From: BP-133 sp040756995
GTDB lineage: Bacteria; Actinomycetota; Acidimicrobiia; IMCC26256; BP-133
DNA length: 64,000 nt
Assembly (NCBI GenBank): GCA_040756995.1
Contig: JBFLYK010000002.1
Span: 248,001 to 312,000 of the forward strand
Direction: 5' to 3'
Part shown: positions 49,929 through 58,206 of the stretch, piece by piece
How the letters are laid out: each line of letters begins with the position of its first letter
Numbering within the stretch: position 1 is the stretch's first letter
Program-made: the position numbers and the translations under genes
Notes under the pieces: generated by a model
The model's input: the letters and a program-made list of their open reading frames with translations, nothing else
The model's database searches: none
What the model was told of the DNA's origin: nothing

Positions 49929-51119
49929 CTACTCCTGCGTGAGGTTGTAGAGCTTGGCGGCGTTCCTCCAGAGGATCTTCTCCCGGGTTTCCGCGGGCAG
50001 GCCGCCCAGGCTCGCCTCGATCGCCTCGGGGATCTCATCGCCGAACAAGCAGGTCTGGTGGGGGTAGTCGGTCTCGAAGAGCAGGTTGTCCTCGCCGACG
50101 GCGTCGAGAATCCACGGTTCGACCTTCTCGAACCAGAAGTTGGCGAACACCTGCCGGCGGAAGTAGTCGCTCGGGAGCATCCCGTCCCGTTGGAATTCGG
50201 GCCGTTCGCGCCAGGGCTCGTACTTCTTGAAGTGGAAGTCGAGCGACTCGAGCATGAACGGGATCCAGCCGATGGCGCTCTCCACCGACACGAACTTGAG
50301 ATTCGGGAAGCGGGCCGGAACCCCCGACATGATCAGATCGGCCAGCCCGATACCGCTCTCGAAGAAGAAGCTCGTCGTCAGGCGCGTCAGTGTCGCCCGC
50401 CATCCCTCCAGCCGGGTGCGTTCCTCGTTCATGTGGCGGTCGAGATTCCCGCCGCCGACATGGAAGTTGATCGACAGCCCGGCGGCCTCGGCCGCGGCCC
50501 ACATCGGATCCCAGTAGGGGTCGACCAGGAGCGGCTGGCCGTGCTCCTGCGGCTTGCCGGTGGAGACGAGACCCTTGTGTCCCGCCTCGGCCGCCCGTTC
50601 GATCTCGGCGACGGCGTCCTTCACGTCCCAGTAGGGGATGCAGGCCATCGACAGGAGCCGGTCGGGCGCGATGCTCGTCCACTCGAGCAGGAAGTCGTTG
50701 TAGGCGCGGAGCGCAGCCGTCTGGAACTCCCGGGCTTCGGAGCCGGCCGCGGCGTAGATGTTGGGCCCGACGAACCCCAGGTTCGGGAACAGGACCGCGG
50801 CCTGGATGCCGTAGGAGTCCATCACCTCGAGCCGCGCCTTGGCGTCGTAGGCCGACGGGTGCATGGCGTCGTAGGTCGGGGCGTAGGCCGGGAAGGCGGG
50901 AGAGCGGACCGGCCGGCCGTCGCCGTCCGGCACCATGATGCAGGTGCCGACCGTGAACAGGGGCTCGCCCTTGATGCACCAGAACTCGCCGCCCCGTTCC
51001 TCGATCCAGCGCACCTCCGGGATGAGGTCGCCCCACTTCTGGCGCGACAACCGCGAGGTCCACAGATCCCTGGGCTCGTTGACGTGGGTGTCGGTGTCGA
51101 TGATGGGCGTCGAGGGCAT
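49929..51119 (-). CDS. amidohydrolase-2 family protein
   Basis: 396 residues: IDTDTHVNEP metal motif at the N-terminus, INFHVGGGN, GVPARFPNLKFVSVESAIGWIPF, and NLLFETDYPHQTCLFGDE at the C-terminus, which carries the last metal-binding Asp. Similar layout to the neighbour at 48703 but not a recent duplicate. First gene of a two-gene unit behind a TGAAAT element, divergent from the Rieske oxygenase. Confidence 0.88.
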   Translation of the reverse strand: MPSTPIIDTDTHVNEPRDLWTSRLSRQKWGDLIPEVRWIEERGGEFWCIKGEPLFTVGTCIMVPDGDGRPVRSPAFPAYAPTYDAMHPSAYDAKARLEVMDSYGIQAAVLFPNLGFVGPNIYAAAGSEAREFQTAALRAYNDFLLEWTSIAPDRLLSMACIPYWDVKDAVAEIERAAEAGHKGLVSTGKPQEHGQPLLVDPYWDPMWAAAEAAGLSINFHVGGGNLDRHMNEERTRLEGWRATLTRLTTSFFFESGIGLADLIMSGVPARFPNLKFVSVESAIGWIPFMLESLDFHFKKYEPWRERPEFQRDGMLPSDYFRRQVFANFWFEKVEPWILDAVGEDNLLFETDYPHQTCLFGDEIPEAIEASLGGLPAETREKILWRNAAKLYNLTQE

Positions 51120-51178
51120 GGTCCTTCGCTCCTTGGTGTCGGCTCAGCCGCTTCCAGTCCACCGTCGGGTGGACCCCC

Positions 51179-51208
51179 GGCCAAGAGCCCCGATTTCAGA
51201 TGGTTGAC
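51179..51208 (-). promoter_or_regulatory. TGAAAT element, copy D (toward amidohydrolase)
   Basis: Minus strand, core TGAAAT at 51198-51193, 74 bp before the amidohydrolase start, flanked by CAACCATC and CGGGGCTCTTGG. Nearly identical to copy B (43990-44020), and oriented toward its gene in the same way. Confidence 0.6.
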
Positions 51209-51221
51209 GTCCTCCAGCGTT

Positions 51222-51250
51222 TCGAGCATCTGAAATGGGCCTGCTTGTGC
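51222..51250 (+). promoter_or_regulatory. TGAAAT element, copy E (toward Rieske oxygenase)
   Basis: Plus strand GAGCATCTGAAATGGGCCTG, core at 51231-51236, 84 bp before the oxygenase start. Back-to-back with copy D, 33 bp away. Confidence 0.55.
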
Positions 51251-51319
51251 CGTTTCCCGTCACGCCGGTCTACTGAGGTCAAGCGGCTGAACATCGTCGA
51301 GACGGAACGGAGAAGGCCG

Positions 51320-52648
51320 ATGACCGAAGTCCTGGCCAGCGTGGCGCCCGCCCAGCTCCGCAGCTCCGGTCCCGAGATCGGGATCAAGGAGCGGTACACG
51401 TCGCCGGAGTTTCTCGCTCTCGAGGCGGAACGCCTGTGGCCCCGGGTGTGGCAGCTGGTGTGCCACACCAGTCAAATCCCGTCCGTGGGTGACTTCTACG
51501 AATACACCATCGTCGACCAGTCGTTCCTGCTGGTCCGGGTGGCCGCTGATCGCGTCAAGGCCTATCACAACGTCTGTCAGCACCGCGGCATGCAGCTGAA
51601 GGAAGGCTGCGGGAACGCCAGCGAACTCCGGTGCCCGTCCCACGCCTGGACCTGGAACCTCGACGGGACGCTGAAGGCGGTCACCGACGCCTTTGACTTC
51701 GACGAGAGCGCGGTCGCCCCCGGGTGCCTCTCGTTGCCGGAGTGTCGCGTCGACAGCTGGGGCGGCTTCATCTTCATCAACGTCGACGGGCAGGCCCCGC
51801 CCCTGCTCGACTACCTGGCGCCGGTCCCGTCACGGCTGGCTGCCCTCCGTCTCGAGGCCATGACCCTCACCCGGGTCCGCTCCACGGTCTTCCGGGCCAA
51901 CTGGAAACTCGGCTACGAGGCCTTCGTCGAGAGCTACCACGTCGTGGGCACACATCCGCAGAGCCTCGGGTACTTCGACGACACCGGACTGATCTTCGAG
52001 CAGCACGGTGACCACGGCATGCACCGGGCCCGGGAAGGGGGGATGGGCTCACCGAGCCGGAGGCTCGACTGGGCGGAGGTCCCCGACAAGCGGGAAGCGC
52101 TCCTGACCATGCTCTCCGACCTCGGCGCCGCCGAACTCTTCAGCGAGGAGGAGGCCGGTCAGCTCGACGCCTTGCTCGAGATGGTGGCCGCCCTCCCGGA
52201 GGAGACCACGATCGGTTCGTTCTTCGCCGGGATCCGCCGCCAGCAGGCCGCCGCGGCCGGCCTCGACATGAGCGACGTCAGCGACTGGGATCTGCTCTCC
52301 GGCGAACTGTGGAACGTGTTTCCCAACTTCACGATCCCGTCCAACGCCCTCAACGCCCTGATCATCCGCTTCCGTCCCAACGGCCGGGATCCCGACTCGT
52401 CGATCATGGACCTCTTCAACCTCGAGCTCCAGGGGCCGAACAGCCCGGCGGCGCCGGTCAGCGTCGAGGTGTACGACGATTGGCGGGACTGTTCGAGCTG
52501 GGGGCGCGTCCTCGAACAGGACTTCTCCAACCTCGAGCGCTGGCAGCAGGGCGTCCGTTCCCCCGGATTCCAGGGCCCGATCTGGGGCCGGCAGGACGGG
52601 AACAACGGCAATTTCCACCGCGCCCTGACGAGGTACGTGACCGGCTGA
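51320..52648 (+). CDS. Rieske non-heme iron oxygenase, alpha subunit
   Basis: 442 residues. Rieske cluster ligands in CQHRGMQL and CPSHAWTW (C-x-H, C-x2-H). The mononuclear iron site begins with EAFVESYHVVGTHPQ (two His), with the bridging acidic residue just before. The C-terminal catalytic domain is complete. Such enzymes hydroxylate, dihydroxylate or demethylate aromatic and related substrates, using electrons from a ferredoxin and reductase. No beta subunit or reductase is adjacent. ATG at 51320 follows GGAGAAGG. Confidence 0.92.
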   Translation: MTEVLASVAPAQLRSSGPEIGIKERYTSPEFLALEAERLWPRVWQLVCHTSQIPSVGDFYEYTIVDQSFLLVRVAADRVKAYHNVCQHRGMQLKEGCGNASELRCPSHAWTWNLDGTLKAVTDAFDFDESAVAPGCLSLPECRVDSWGGFIFINVDGQAPPLLDYLAPVPSRLAALRLEAMTLTRVRSTVFRANWKLGYEAFVESYHVVGTHPQSLGYFDDTGLIFEQHGDHGMHRAREGGMGSPSRRLDWAEVPDKREALLTMLSDLGAAELFSEEEAGQLDALLEMVAALPEETTIGSFFAGIRRQQAAAAGLDMSDVSDWDLLSGELWNVFPNFTIPSNALNALIIRFRPNGRDPDSSIMDLFNLELQGPNSPAAPVSVEVYDDWRDCSSWGRVLEQDFSNLERWQQGVRSPGFQGPIWGRQDGNNGNFHRALTRYVTG

Positions 52649-52658
52649 GAGTTGAGTC

Positions 52659-55334
52659 TCAGTCGGCCAGAAGGCAGCTGGCCAGCTCCTTCCGGCTCGA
52701 TACGCCGAGCTTGTGGTACACCTGCTGCAGGCGGTTCTCGACCGTCCGCACCGACACGCAGAGCCCCTCGGCGATATCCCGGTTGGAACGTCCGGAGGCG
52801 GCGAGCAATGCCGTCTCCCGCTCGGCGGTGGTCAATGAGACCCGCTGGCCCAGACGCTGGAGGGCCGGCGTCGTCGCTCCCTCGCAGCGGGCGCCGAGCA
52901 CGGAGCCGCGGTGTTCCGCCGCCGCGGCGCGCCGCACGTCGCCGGACTTCCGCCAGACGAGAGCGGCGTCGACCGCCGCTTCCGCGGCGTACAGGTCGGC
53001 TCCCGCCTGCTCGAAGGCGAGGGACACACGCTCGAGCGCTTCGGGGTCGCCGGCGGCCAACGCCCGCACATGGTCGAGGCGGATTTCGATGAACGCATTG
53101 TCCGTGTGCCGGACGAGATCTTCGAACGCCGACGTGACTTCCTTGGCGTGCCCGAGGCGGGCCAGGTCGTGCAGCGCGGCGGCCCGAGCGACGGCGTCGC
53201 CCACCCGCTCGCCGAGGACGGCGCTGGCCCGCAGCAGACGGCACGCTTCAGGCAGATCACCGTCGGCGGCCGCCGTCCACGCCTCGGCTCGCAGCCGGTC
53301 CGCCTCGAGGTGAGGAACGCTCGGCACGGCCAGCCCGTCGAACGTCTCCAGCGCCGATCGCGCCGCCGCCGGTCGTCCGCCCACCGCCAGCGCCATCGTC
53401 AGCGTGATGAGCGGATACTGCGAGTGCAGCGGGCGGCCGAGCTCGTGGAACAGCGCGACGGCGGTGGTGGCGTGGCGGGCGGCGGTCAGAACGTGCCCCC
53501 GTTCCACGGCGACGTCGGCCAAGGCGGCGGCGAAGAACCCCTGCGCCTCGGGTGACCCCTCGGCGATGCCGATGTCGTACTGCGTGGTCGCCAGTTCGTC
53601 CGCTTGGGCCAGATGCCCGGCATTGACGAGGGCCCAGCACTGAACGACGAGCTGGTGCCAGGGGTACCAGGCCAGCGGGTTCTCCAAGCGAAGGTGGGCG
53701 GCGTAGCCTCGGGCCGCCAGGTCGAGCGCCGTCTGCGTCTGGCCCAGACGGTCGAAGCTGAACGAGCCGGCCATGCAGGCGACCACCAAGGCGCTGCCGC
53801 CGGCGGTCTCGATGATCTCTTTGGCGGCCTCGGCGCCCGCCCGGGGGCCCTGGATGTTGAGGATCAAGCCCGCTCGCCGGGCGGTGATCTCGGCCCGCCA
53901 CGCCGGGTCGCCGATGGTCGCTTCGGCCTCTTCGGCGATGCTGAGCCCGTCCCCGAACTGGCCGAGGTACAGCGCGTGGTTGTCGATGCGGGCCAGCGCG
54001 ATCCGCGCCCGCTCGGCGTCGTTGGCGGCCTTGGGGGCGAGGGCGGCCAGCTCGGCATCGGCCTGGGCGCCGTTGCCCTGCAAGCCGGTGAGCTGCGCCG
54101 CCAGCACCGCCGCGTCGACGCCGGCGCCGGCCGCCATCGCCGCCCGTGCCAGTCGCTCCGCCAGCGGAAAGTCGTAGCGCCACCGGGCGATGGTGGCGGC
54201 CGAGAACAGCAGTTCAGGGCTCCCGCCGCCCGCTTCGAGCCGCCAGGTCCCGACCCGCAGCGCGTCGGCTCCATCGACCCGGCCGTCCGCTTCGGCCGCC
54301 TCAGCCAGCCGCCGGCAGATCTCGCGGCTGCGGATGGCCGGTGTTCGTGATCGGAGGACATCGCTGTAGAGGGGATGAGACAGACGGACCTCCAGGCCCC
54401 GGGAGCTGATGCGGCTGACGACGAGACCTTGCCGCTCGAGGCGCTCGGCTACGGACCCGTCGGCCAGGCGCGACAGCTCGGCGCCATCCAGCGGTTCTCC
54501 GAAGGACAGGAGTTCGAGCAGCTCCCGCTCCACCGGCTCGAGATGGCCGAGACGCTCCTCGATGAGTTCGATGAGGCGGTCGGAGGGCGAGAGGGGACGG
54601 GTCAGGTGCCAGACTCCGCCCTCTTCGGTCAAGGTGCCGTCCGCCAGGGCGCCGACGACCAGTTCCCGCAGGAACAGCACGCTGCCCTGGCAACGCACGG
54701 CGAATTGCACCGAGGTGGCGGGGTCGAAGGGGCCGTGACAGACGGCGGTCAGCAGCGCGTCGACCGCCTCCGCCCCGAGACCGGCGACCTCGATCCGGGG
54801 GACGAGTCCGTCCTTCCAGAGCGCCATGACCGGGTCGGGGACACGTTCGCCGGCCCGCACGGTCACGAGCACGAAGGCGGCGCCGGTGGCAGCGAGCTGG
54901 TGGACGAGGACGGCGGAGGCGTCGTCCAGCAAATGGGCATCGTCCACGAAGAAGGCGAGGCGGCGGTTGCCGGCCCGTTCGACGAGGGCGGCCGCCGCCC
55001 GCCGCAGGAGCGAGGCCCGGTCGTCGACCGCCCCCGGCCCCGTCTCGAGGGTGGGCGGCAGGAGCAGCGCGAGCGCCCCGAGAGGAAGGCCGGCGGCGGC
55101 CCGCGTCGCGGTGGCCCGGGCCGTGGCCATCCCGGCCTGTTCGGCGACCTTTAGGGCTTCGTCGGCCAGGCGGGTCTTGCCCACGCCGGCTGAGCCGGCC
55201 AGGACGGCGCCTCGGGCGGTCGGATCCCGCAGCAGCTCGCGCAGCTGACGGATCTCGCGTTCACGTCCCACCAGCGGCCAATCGGCGCCCCCCACCACCG
55301 GCCCAGTATCGCAAATGGTGGTGGCCCCTTCCAA
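52659..55334 (-). CDS. large AAA/LuxR regulator (LAL family)
   Basis: About 890 residues: N-terminal ATPase (LVGREREIRQLRELL, Walker A AGSAGVGKTRLADEA, FFVDDAHLLDD), long helical mid-region with Ala-rich TPR-like repeats, and a C-terminal LuxR HTH (LTTAERETALLAASGRSNRDIAEGLCVSVRTVENRLQQVYHKLGVSSRKELA). It is of the AfsR/CyaA-like LAL type, unlike the two MalT-like LALs at 31107 and 36684. The start is uncertain (TTG 55334 or GTG near 55298). Convergent with the Rieske gene and divergent from TPR/IclR genes. Confidence 0.88.
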   Translation of the reverse strand: MEGATTICDTGPVVGGADWPLVGREREIRQLRELLRDPTARGAVLAGSAGVGKTRLADEALKVAEQAGMATARATATRAAAGLPLGALALLLPPTLETGPGAVDDRASLLRRAAAALVERAGNRRLAFFVDDAHLLDDASAVLVHQLAATGAAFVLVTVRAGERVPDPVMALWKDGLVPRIEVAGLGAEAVDALLTAVCHGPFDPATSVQFAVRCQGSVLFLRELVVGALADGTLTEEGGVWHLTRPLSPSDRLIELIEERLGHLEPVERELLELLSFGEPLDGAELSRLADGSVAERLERQGLVVSRISSRGLEVRLSHPLYSDVLRSRTPAIRSREICRRLAEAAEADGRVDGADALRVGTWRLEAGGGSPELLFSAATIARWRYDFPLAERLARAAMAAGAGVDAAVLAAQLTGLQGNGAQADAELAALAPKAANDAERARIALARIDNHALYLGQFGDGLSIAEEAEATIGDPAWRAEITARRAGLILNIQGPRAGAEAAKEIIETAGGSALVVACMAGSFSFDRLGQTQTALDLAARGYAAHLRLENPLAWYPWHQLVVQCWALVNAGHLAQADELATTQYDIGIAEGSPEAQGFFAAALADVAVERGHVLTAARHATTAVALFHELGRPLHSQYPLITLTMALAVGGRPAAARSALETFDGLAVPSVPHLEADRLRAEAWTAAADGDLPEACRLLRASAVLGERVGDAVARAAALHDLARLGHAKEVTSAFEDLVRHTDNAFIEIRLDHVRALAAGDPEALERVSLAFEQAGADLYAAEAAVDAALVWRKSGDVRRAAAAEHRGSVLGARCEGATTPALQRLGQRVSLTTAERETALLAASGRSNRDIAEGLCVSVRTVENRLQQVYHKLGVSSRKELASCLLAD

Positions 55335-55338
55335 CGAC

Positions 55339-55354
55339 GAGTAGTGCCCTACTC
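55339..55354. promoter_or_regulatory. inverted repeat between divergent regulator genes
   Basis: GAGTAG-TGCC-CTACTC, a perfect 6-4-6 inverted repeat in the 57-bp gap between the LAL gene (minus) and the TPR-IclR unit (plus). It could serve both promoters. Confidence 0.45.
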
Positions 55355-55391
55355 ATGACCGGCGATCCCGGCCCGTGGTTGTGTCGAAGCG

Positions 55392-55916
55392 ATGACGACG
55401 AGTGAGCCCGCCCCGTCGGGGGGCAGCCAGGGGAGCGGAGGAGACCGGCCGGCCGGGCGTCCCTCGGAGGCGCAGGCTTTGATCTTCGGGGAACGGCCGA
55501 CCCGATCCGGCGTGCTCGAGGTGGCGCACCTCGAGCGGGCGCTCGGCGTCCACTACCAGAAGATCGGCCGCCTCGACGAGGCTGAGCCGCTGCTCCGCCG
55601 GGCGGTCGATGCGATGGAGGCGGCGCTGGGCCCCGAGTCGGCGGACGTGGCGGCCGCCTCCCATCAGCTCGCCGTGCTGATGGCATCGAACGGCCAGGTG
55701 GCGGAGGCGGAAGGGTGGTACCGCCGAGCGCTCGCCATCCGCCGGCGTGTGCTCGGCGACGGACATCCGGCTGTGGCCGCCACGCTGCACAACCTGGCCG
55801 TCCTCTGCGAGTCGCTCGGTCGATCGGAAGAGGCGCACCAGCTCTGGGCCGAAGCGGGAGCGTCGTTCACTCGGAACACGGGGGGAGCAACGAAGCACGA
55901 TGATCCAGAGTCCTGA
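55392..55916 (+). CDS. tetratricopeptide-repeat protein
   Basis: 174 residues. After a Ser/Gly/Pro-rich start, three TPR-like units are seen, of the kinesin-light-chain type (VHYQKIGRLDEAEPLLRRAVDAMEAALGPES, LMASNGQVAEAEGWYRRALAIRRRVLGDGHPAVA, LHNLAVLCESLGRSEEAHQLW). A scaffold or partner protein, probably linked to the LAL regulator transcribed divergently or to the IclR gene, whose start it overlaps by 17 bp. Confidence 0.75.
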   Translation: MTTSEPAPSGGSQGSGGDRPAGRPSEAQALIFGERPTRSGVLEVAHLERALGVHYQKIGRLDEAEPLLRRAVDAMEAALGPESADVAAASHQLAVLMASNGQVAEAEGWYRRALAIRRRVLGDGHPAVAATLHNLAVLCESLGRSEEAHQLWAEAGASFTRNTGGATKHDDPES

Positions 55917-56715
55917 ACGGACCACGTCACCAGGCGACCAGACGCTGATCCAGTCCCTCCAACGAGGGCTGCGCCTCCTGGAGGTCGTCGGTGAGCGCGG
56001 CCGCGCCCACGCCAAGGCGCTGGCCAATGCCACCGGCATCGCCCTGCCCACCACCTACCACCTGCTGCGAACGCTGGTCTACGAGGGCTACCTCGTGCGG
56101 GTGGACGACGGCTCCTACATCCTCGGCGAACAGCTGGAGAACGTGGCGACGCGGGGCCGGTCCCTCCGGGCGGTGCCGAAGGTGCGCGAAGTCCTGCGGC
56201 GGGTCGCCCTCGACGTCGGTGCCACCGCCTGCCTGGCGCTGTACAGCGAAGGCCGGATCGTCGTGGGCGAGGTCGTCGAGAGCCATCGACCGCCCCGGGT
56301 GGATCTCTGGCCGGGCGCGACGATCCCCGGTCACGCCACCGCGGTCGGGAAGTGCATCCTGGCCAACCTGCCCGAGGAGGACCTTCGGCGCTTTCTCGAC
56401 CGGCACCCGCTCCAACCCTTCACGAGCCACACGGTCATTGACCGCCGGTACTTCCAACATCAGCTCAGCACCATCTCCGATATCGCCGTCGTCCGGCAGG
56501 AGTACCGCTACGGCGTGGCCTGTGTCGGCGCGGTAGTCCGGGCTCCCGCGGTACTCGGCGCGGTCGGTCTGGCGCTCCCCGTGGAGCGACTCGGCCGTCT
56601 CCGCACCAAGCGGGAGTCAGTGGTCGAGGTGACCCACCACCTGGCCCGGGAGGTGGCCGCGGTCGACGAGTTGGCGACCGACACCTTCTGGCCCGTCAGC
56701 AGCCTTGCCGGTTAA
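55900..56715 (+). CDS. IclR-family transcriptional regulator
   Basis: 271 residues: N-terminal winged HTH (LIQSLQRGLRLLEVVGERGRAHAKALANATGIALPTTYHLLRTLVYEGYLVR) and C-terminal GAF-like effector domain (ALYSEGRIVVGEVVESHRP, GHATAVGKCILANLPEEDL, YRYGVACVGAVVRAP). Typical regulator of aromatic or acyl-CoA catabolic genes; it may bind the TGAAAT elements of this cluster, which is inference. ATG at 55900 follows GGGGGAG and overlaps the TPR gene. Confidence 0.9.
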   Translation: MIQSPERTTSPGDQTLIQSLQRGLRLLEVVGERGRAHAKALANATGIALPTTYHLLRTLVYEGYLVRVDDGSYILGEQLENVATRGRSLRAVPKVREVLRRVALDVGATACLALYSEGRIVVGEVVESHRPPRVDLWPGATIPGHATAVGKCILANLPEEDLRRFLDRHPLQPFTSHTVIDRRYFQHQLSTISDIAVVRQEYRYGVACVGAVVRAPAVLGAVGLALPVERLGRLRTKRESVVEVTHHLAREVAAVDELATDTFWPVSSLAG

Positions 56716-56747
56716 CCATCTGCAACCCAGGCCCTAAGGAGCACACT

Positions 56748-58190
56748 GTGGACGCCTTGCTGATCGATGGAAAGCTCGTTGGAGCGGCCAGCGGCGAAAC
56801 GTTCCCCAACATCAATCCGGCGACCGAGGAGAGCATCGGCGTCACCGCCGACGCCGGTCCCGAGGACGTCGACCGGGCTGTGGCCGCCGCCCGGCGGGCC
56901 TTCGACAACACCGACTGGTCGACGAACCACGAACTGCGGGCCCGCTGCCTCGAGCAGCTGCGGCTGGCCCTCCACGAGCACAAGGAGACGCTGCGGGACA
57001 TCCTCGTGCGGGAGGCCGGTGTACCGGTGATGCTCACGCAGTCGATCTGGCTCGACGGCATCCTCGACGGACTGACGTACTGGCGCGATCTCGCCCTCAG
57101 CTACCCGTTCGAGCAGGACCTGGGAGTGGGGGACACGTTCCTCGGCCCGGCGCGGCGCCGGATCCACCGTGAGCCCGCCGGCGTCGTCGCCGCCATTACG
57201 CCGTGGAACTATCCGTTGGCCCTCAACCTGTTCAAGATCGCCACGGCCATGGCCGCCGGGTGCACCGTCGTGCTGAAGCCCGCCCCCGACACGCCGTGGT
57301 CCGCCACCGAGATCGGCCGGCTGATCGCCGAGCAGACCGACATCCCCGCCGGTGTGGTCAACATCATCGCCGCATCGGGCCGGTCGGCGGGCGAGATGCT
57401 CACCACCGACCCCCGCGTCGACCTCGTCACGTTCACCGGCTCGTCGGCCACCGGCCGGCGGATCATGACGTCGGCGGCCGACACCCTCAAGAACGTCTGC
57501 CTCGAACTGGGCGGCAAGTCGGCCGACATCGTGCTCGACGACGCCGACCTGCCCGCTGTCATCGGCGCCGGGCTGGCGGTCTGCAGCCACGCCGGCCAGG
57601 GCTGTGCCCTCTCCACCCGCATGCTGCTGCCCCGTAGCCGGTATGAGGAAGCCGTCGAGATCGCCACGGCCGCCTTCGGGCAGGTCCATTGCGGTGACCC
57701 TTCCGACCCGACCGTGATCTGCGGGCCCCTCATCAACGCCAGCCAGCTCAGCCGCGTGCTCGGTTACATCGAGAAGGGCCGGTCCGAGGGCCGGGTGCTG
57801 GTCGGCGGGGATCTCCCGGCCGACCGGCCGAAGGGCTTCTTCGTCCAGCCCACGCTCTTCGCCGACGTGGATCCCGACGCCACCATCGCCCAGGAGGAGA
57901 TCTTCGGGCCGGTGCTGACGCTCATCCCCTACGAGGACGATGACGACGCGGTGCGGATCGCCAACCACAGCCCCTACGGCCTCTCCGGCGCCGTTCACAG
58001 CGCCGACGACGAGCGAGCCCTCGGTGTGGCCCGGCGGATCCGGACGGGGACCATCTCCGTCAACGGCGGCTCATGGTTCGGCGCTGATCTGCCCTTCGGC
58101 GGCTACAAGCAGAGCGGCGTCGGACGGGAGTTCGGTGTGCAGGGTTTCGAGGAGTACCTCGAGACGAAGGTCATCGGGCTGCCGGCATGA
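56748..58190 (+). CDS. aldehyde dehydrogenase
   Basis: 480 residues, complete: ITPWNYPLALNLFKI, ELGGKSADIVLDDAD with the general-base Glu, GQGCALSTRMLLP with the nucleophilic Cys, EEIFGPVLTLIPY and the closing PFGGYKQSGVGREFG. NAD(P)-dependent oxidation of an aldehyde to an acid. GTG start with AAGGAG 7 nt upstream. It resembles the truncated dehydrogenase at the window start. A weak TGAAAT-like sequence (AACCATCTGCAAC) lies about 30 bp upstream. Confidence 0.95.
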   Translation: MDALLIDGKLVGAASGETFPNINPATEESIGVTADAGPEDVDRAVAAARRAFDNTDWSTNHELRARCLEQLRLALHEHKETLRDILVREAGVPVMLTQSIWLDGILDGLTYWRDLALSYPFEQDLGVGDTFLGPARRRIHREPAGVVAAITPWNYPLALNLFKIATAMAAGCTVVLKPAPDTPWSATEIGRLIAEQTDIPAGVVNIIAASGRSAGEMLTTDPRVDLVTFTGSSATGRRIMTSAADTLKNVCLELGGKSADIVLDDADLPAVIGAGLAVCSHAGQGCALSTRMLLPRSRYEEAVEIATAAFGQVHCGDPSDPTVICGPLINASQLSRVLGYIEKGRSEGRVLVGGDLPADRPKGFFVQPTLFADVDPDATIAQEEIFGPVLTLIPYEDDDDAVRIANHSPYGLSGAVHSADDERALGVARRIRTGTISVNGGSWFGADLPFGGYKQSGVGREFGVQGFEEYLETKVIGLPA

Positions 58191-58206
58191 GCGGACAGGG
58201 GGCGAG

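Noticed and set aside
56714..56740. Further TGAAAT element ahead of the aldehyde dehydrogenase
   Set aside because: Only AACCATCTG and a few flanking bases match; the core reads TGCAAC, so it is mentioned but not called.
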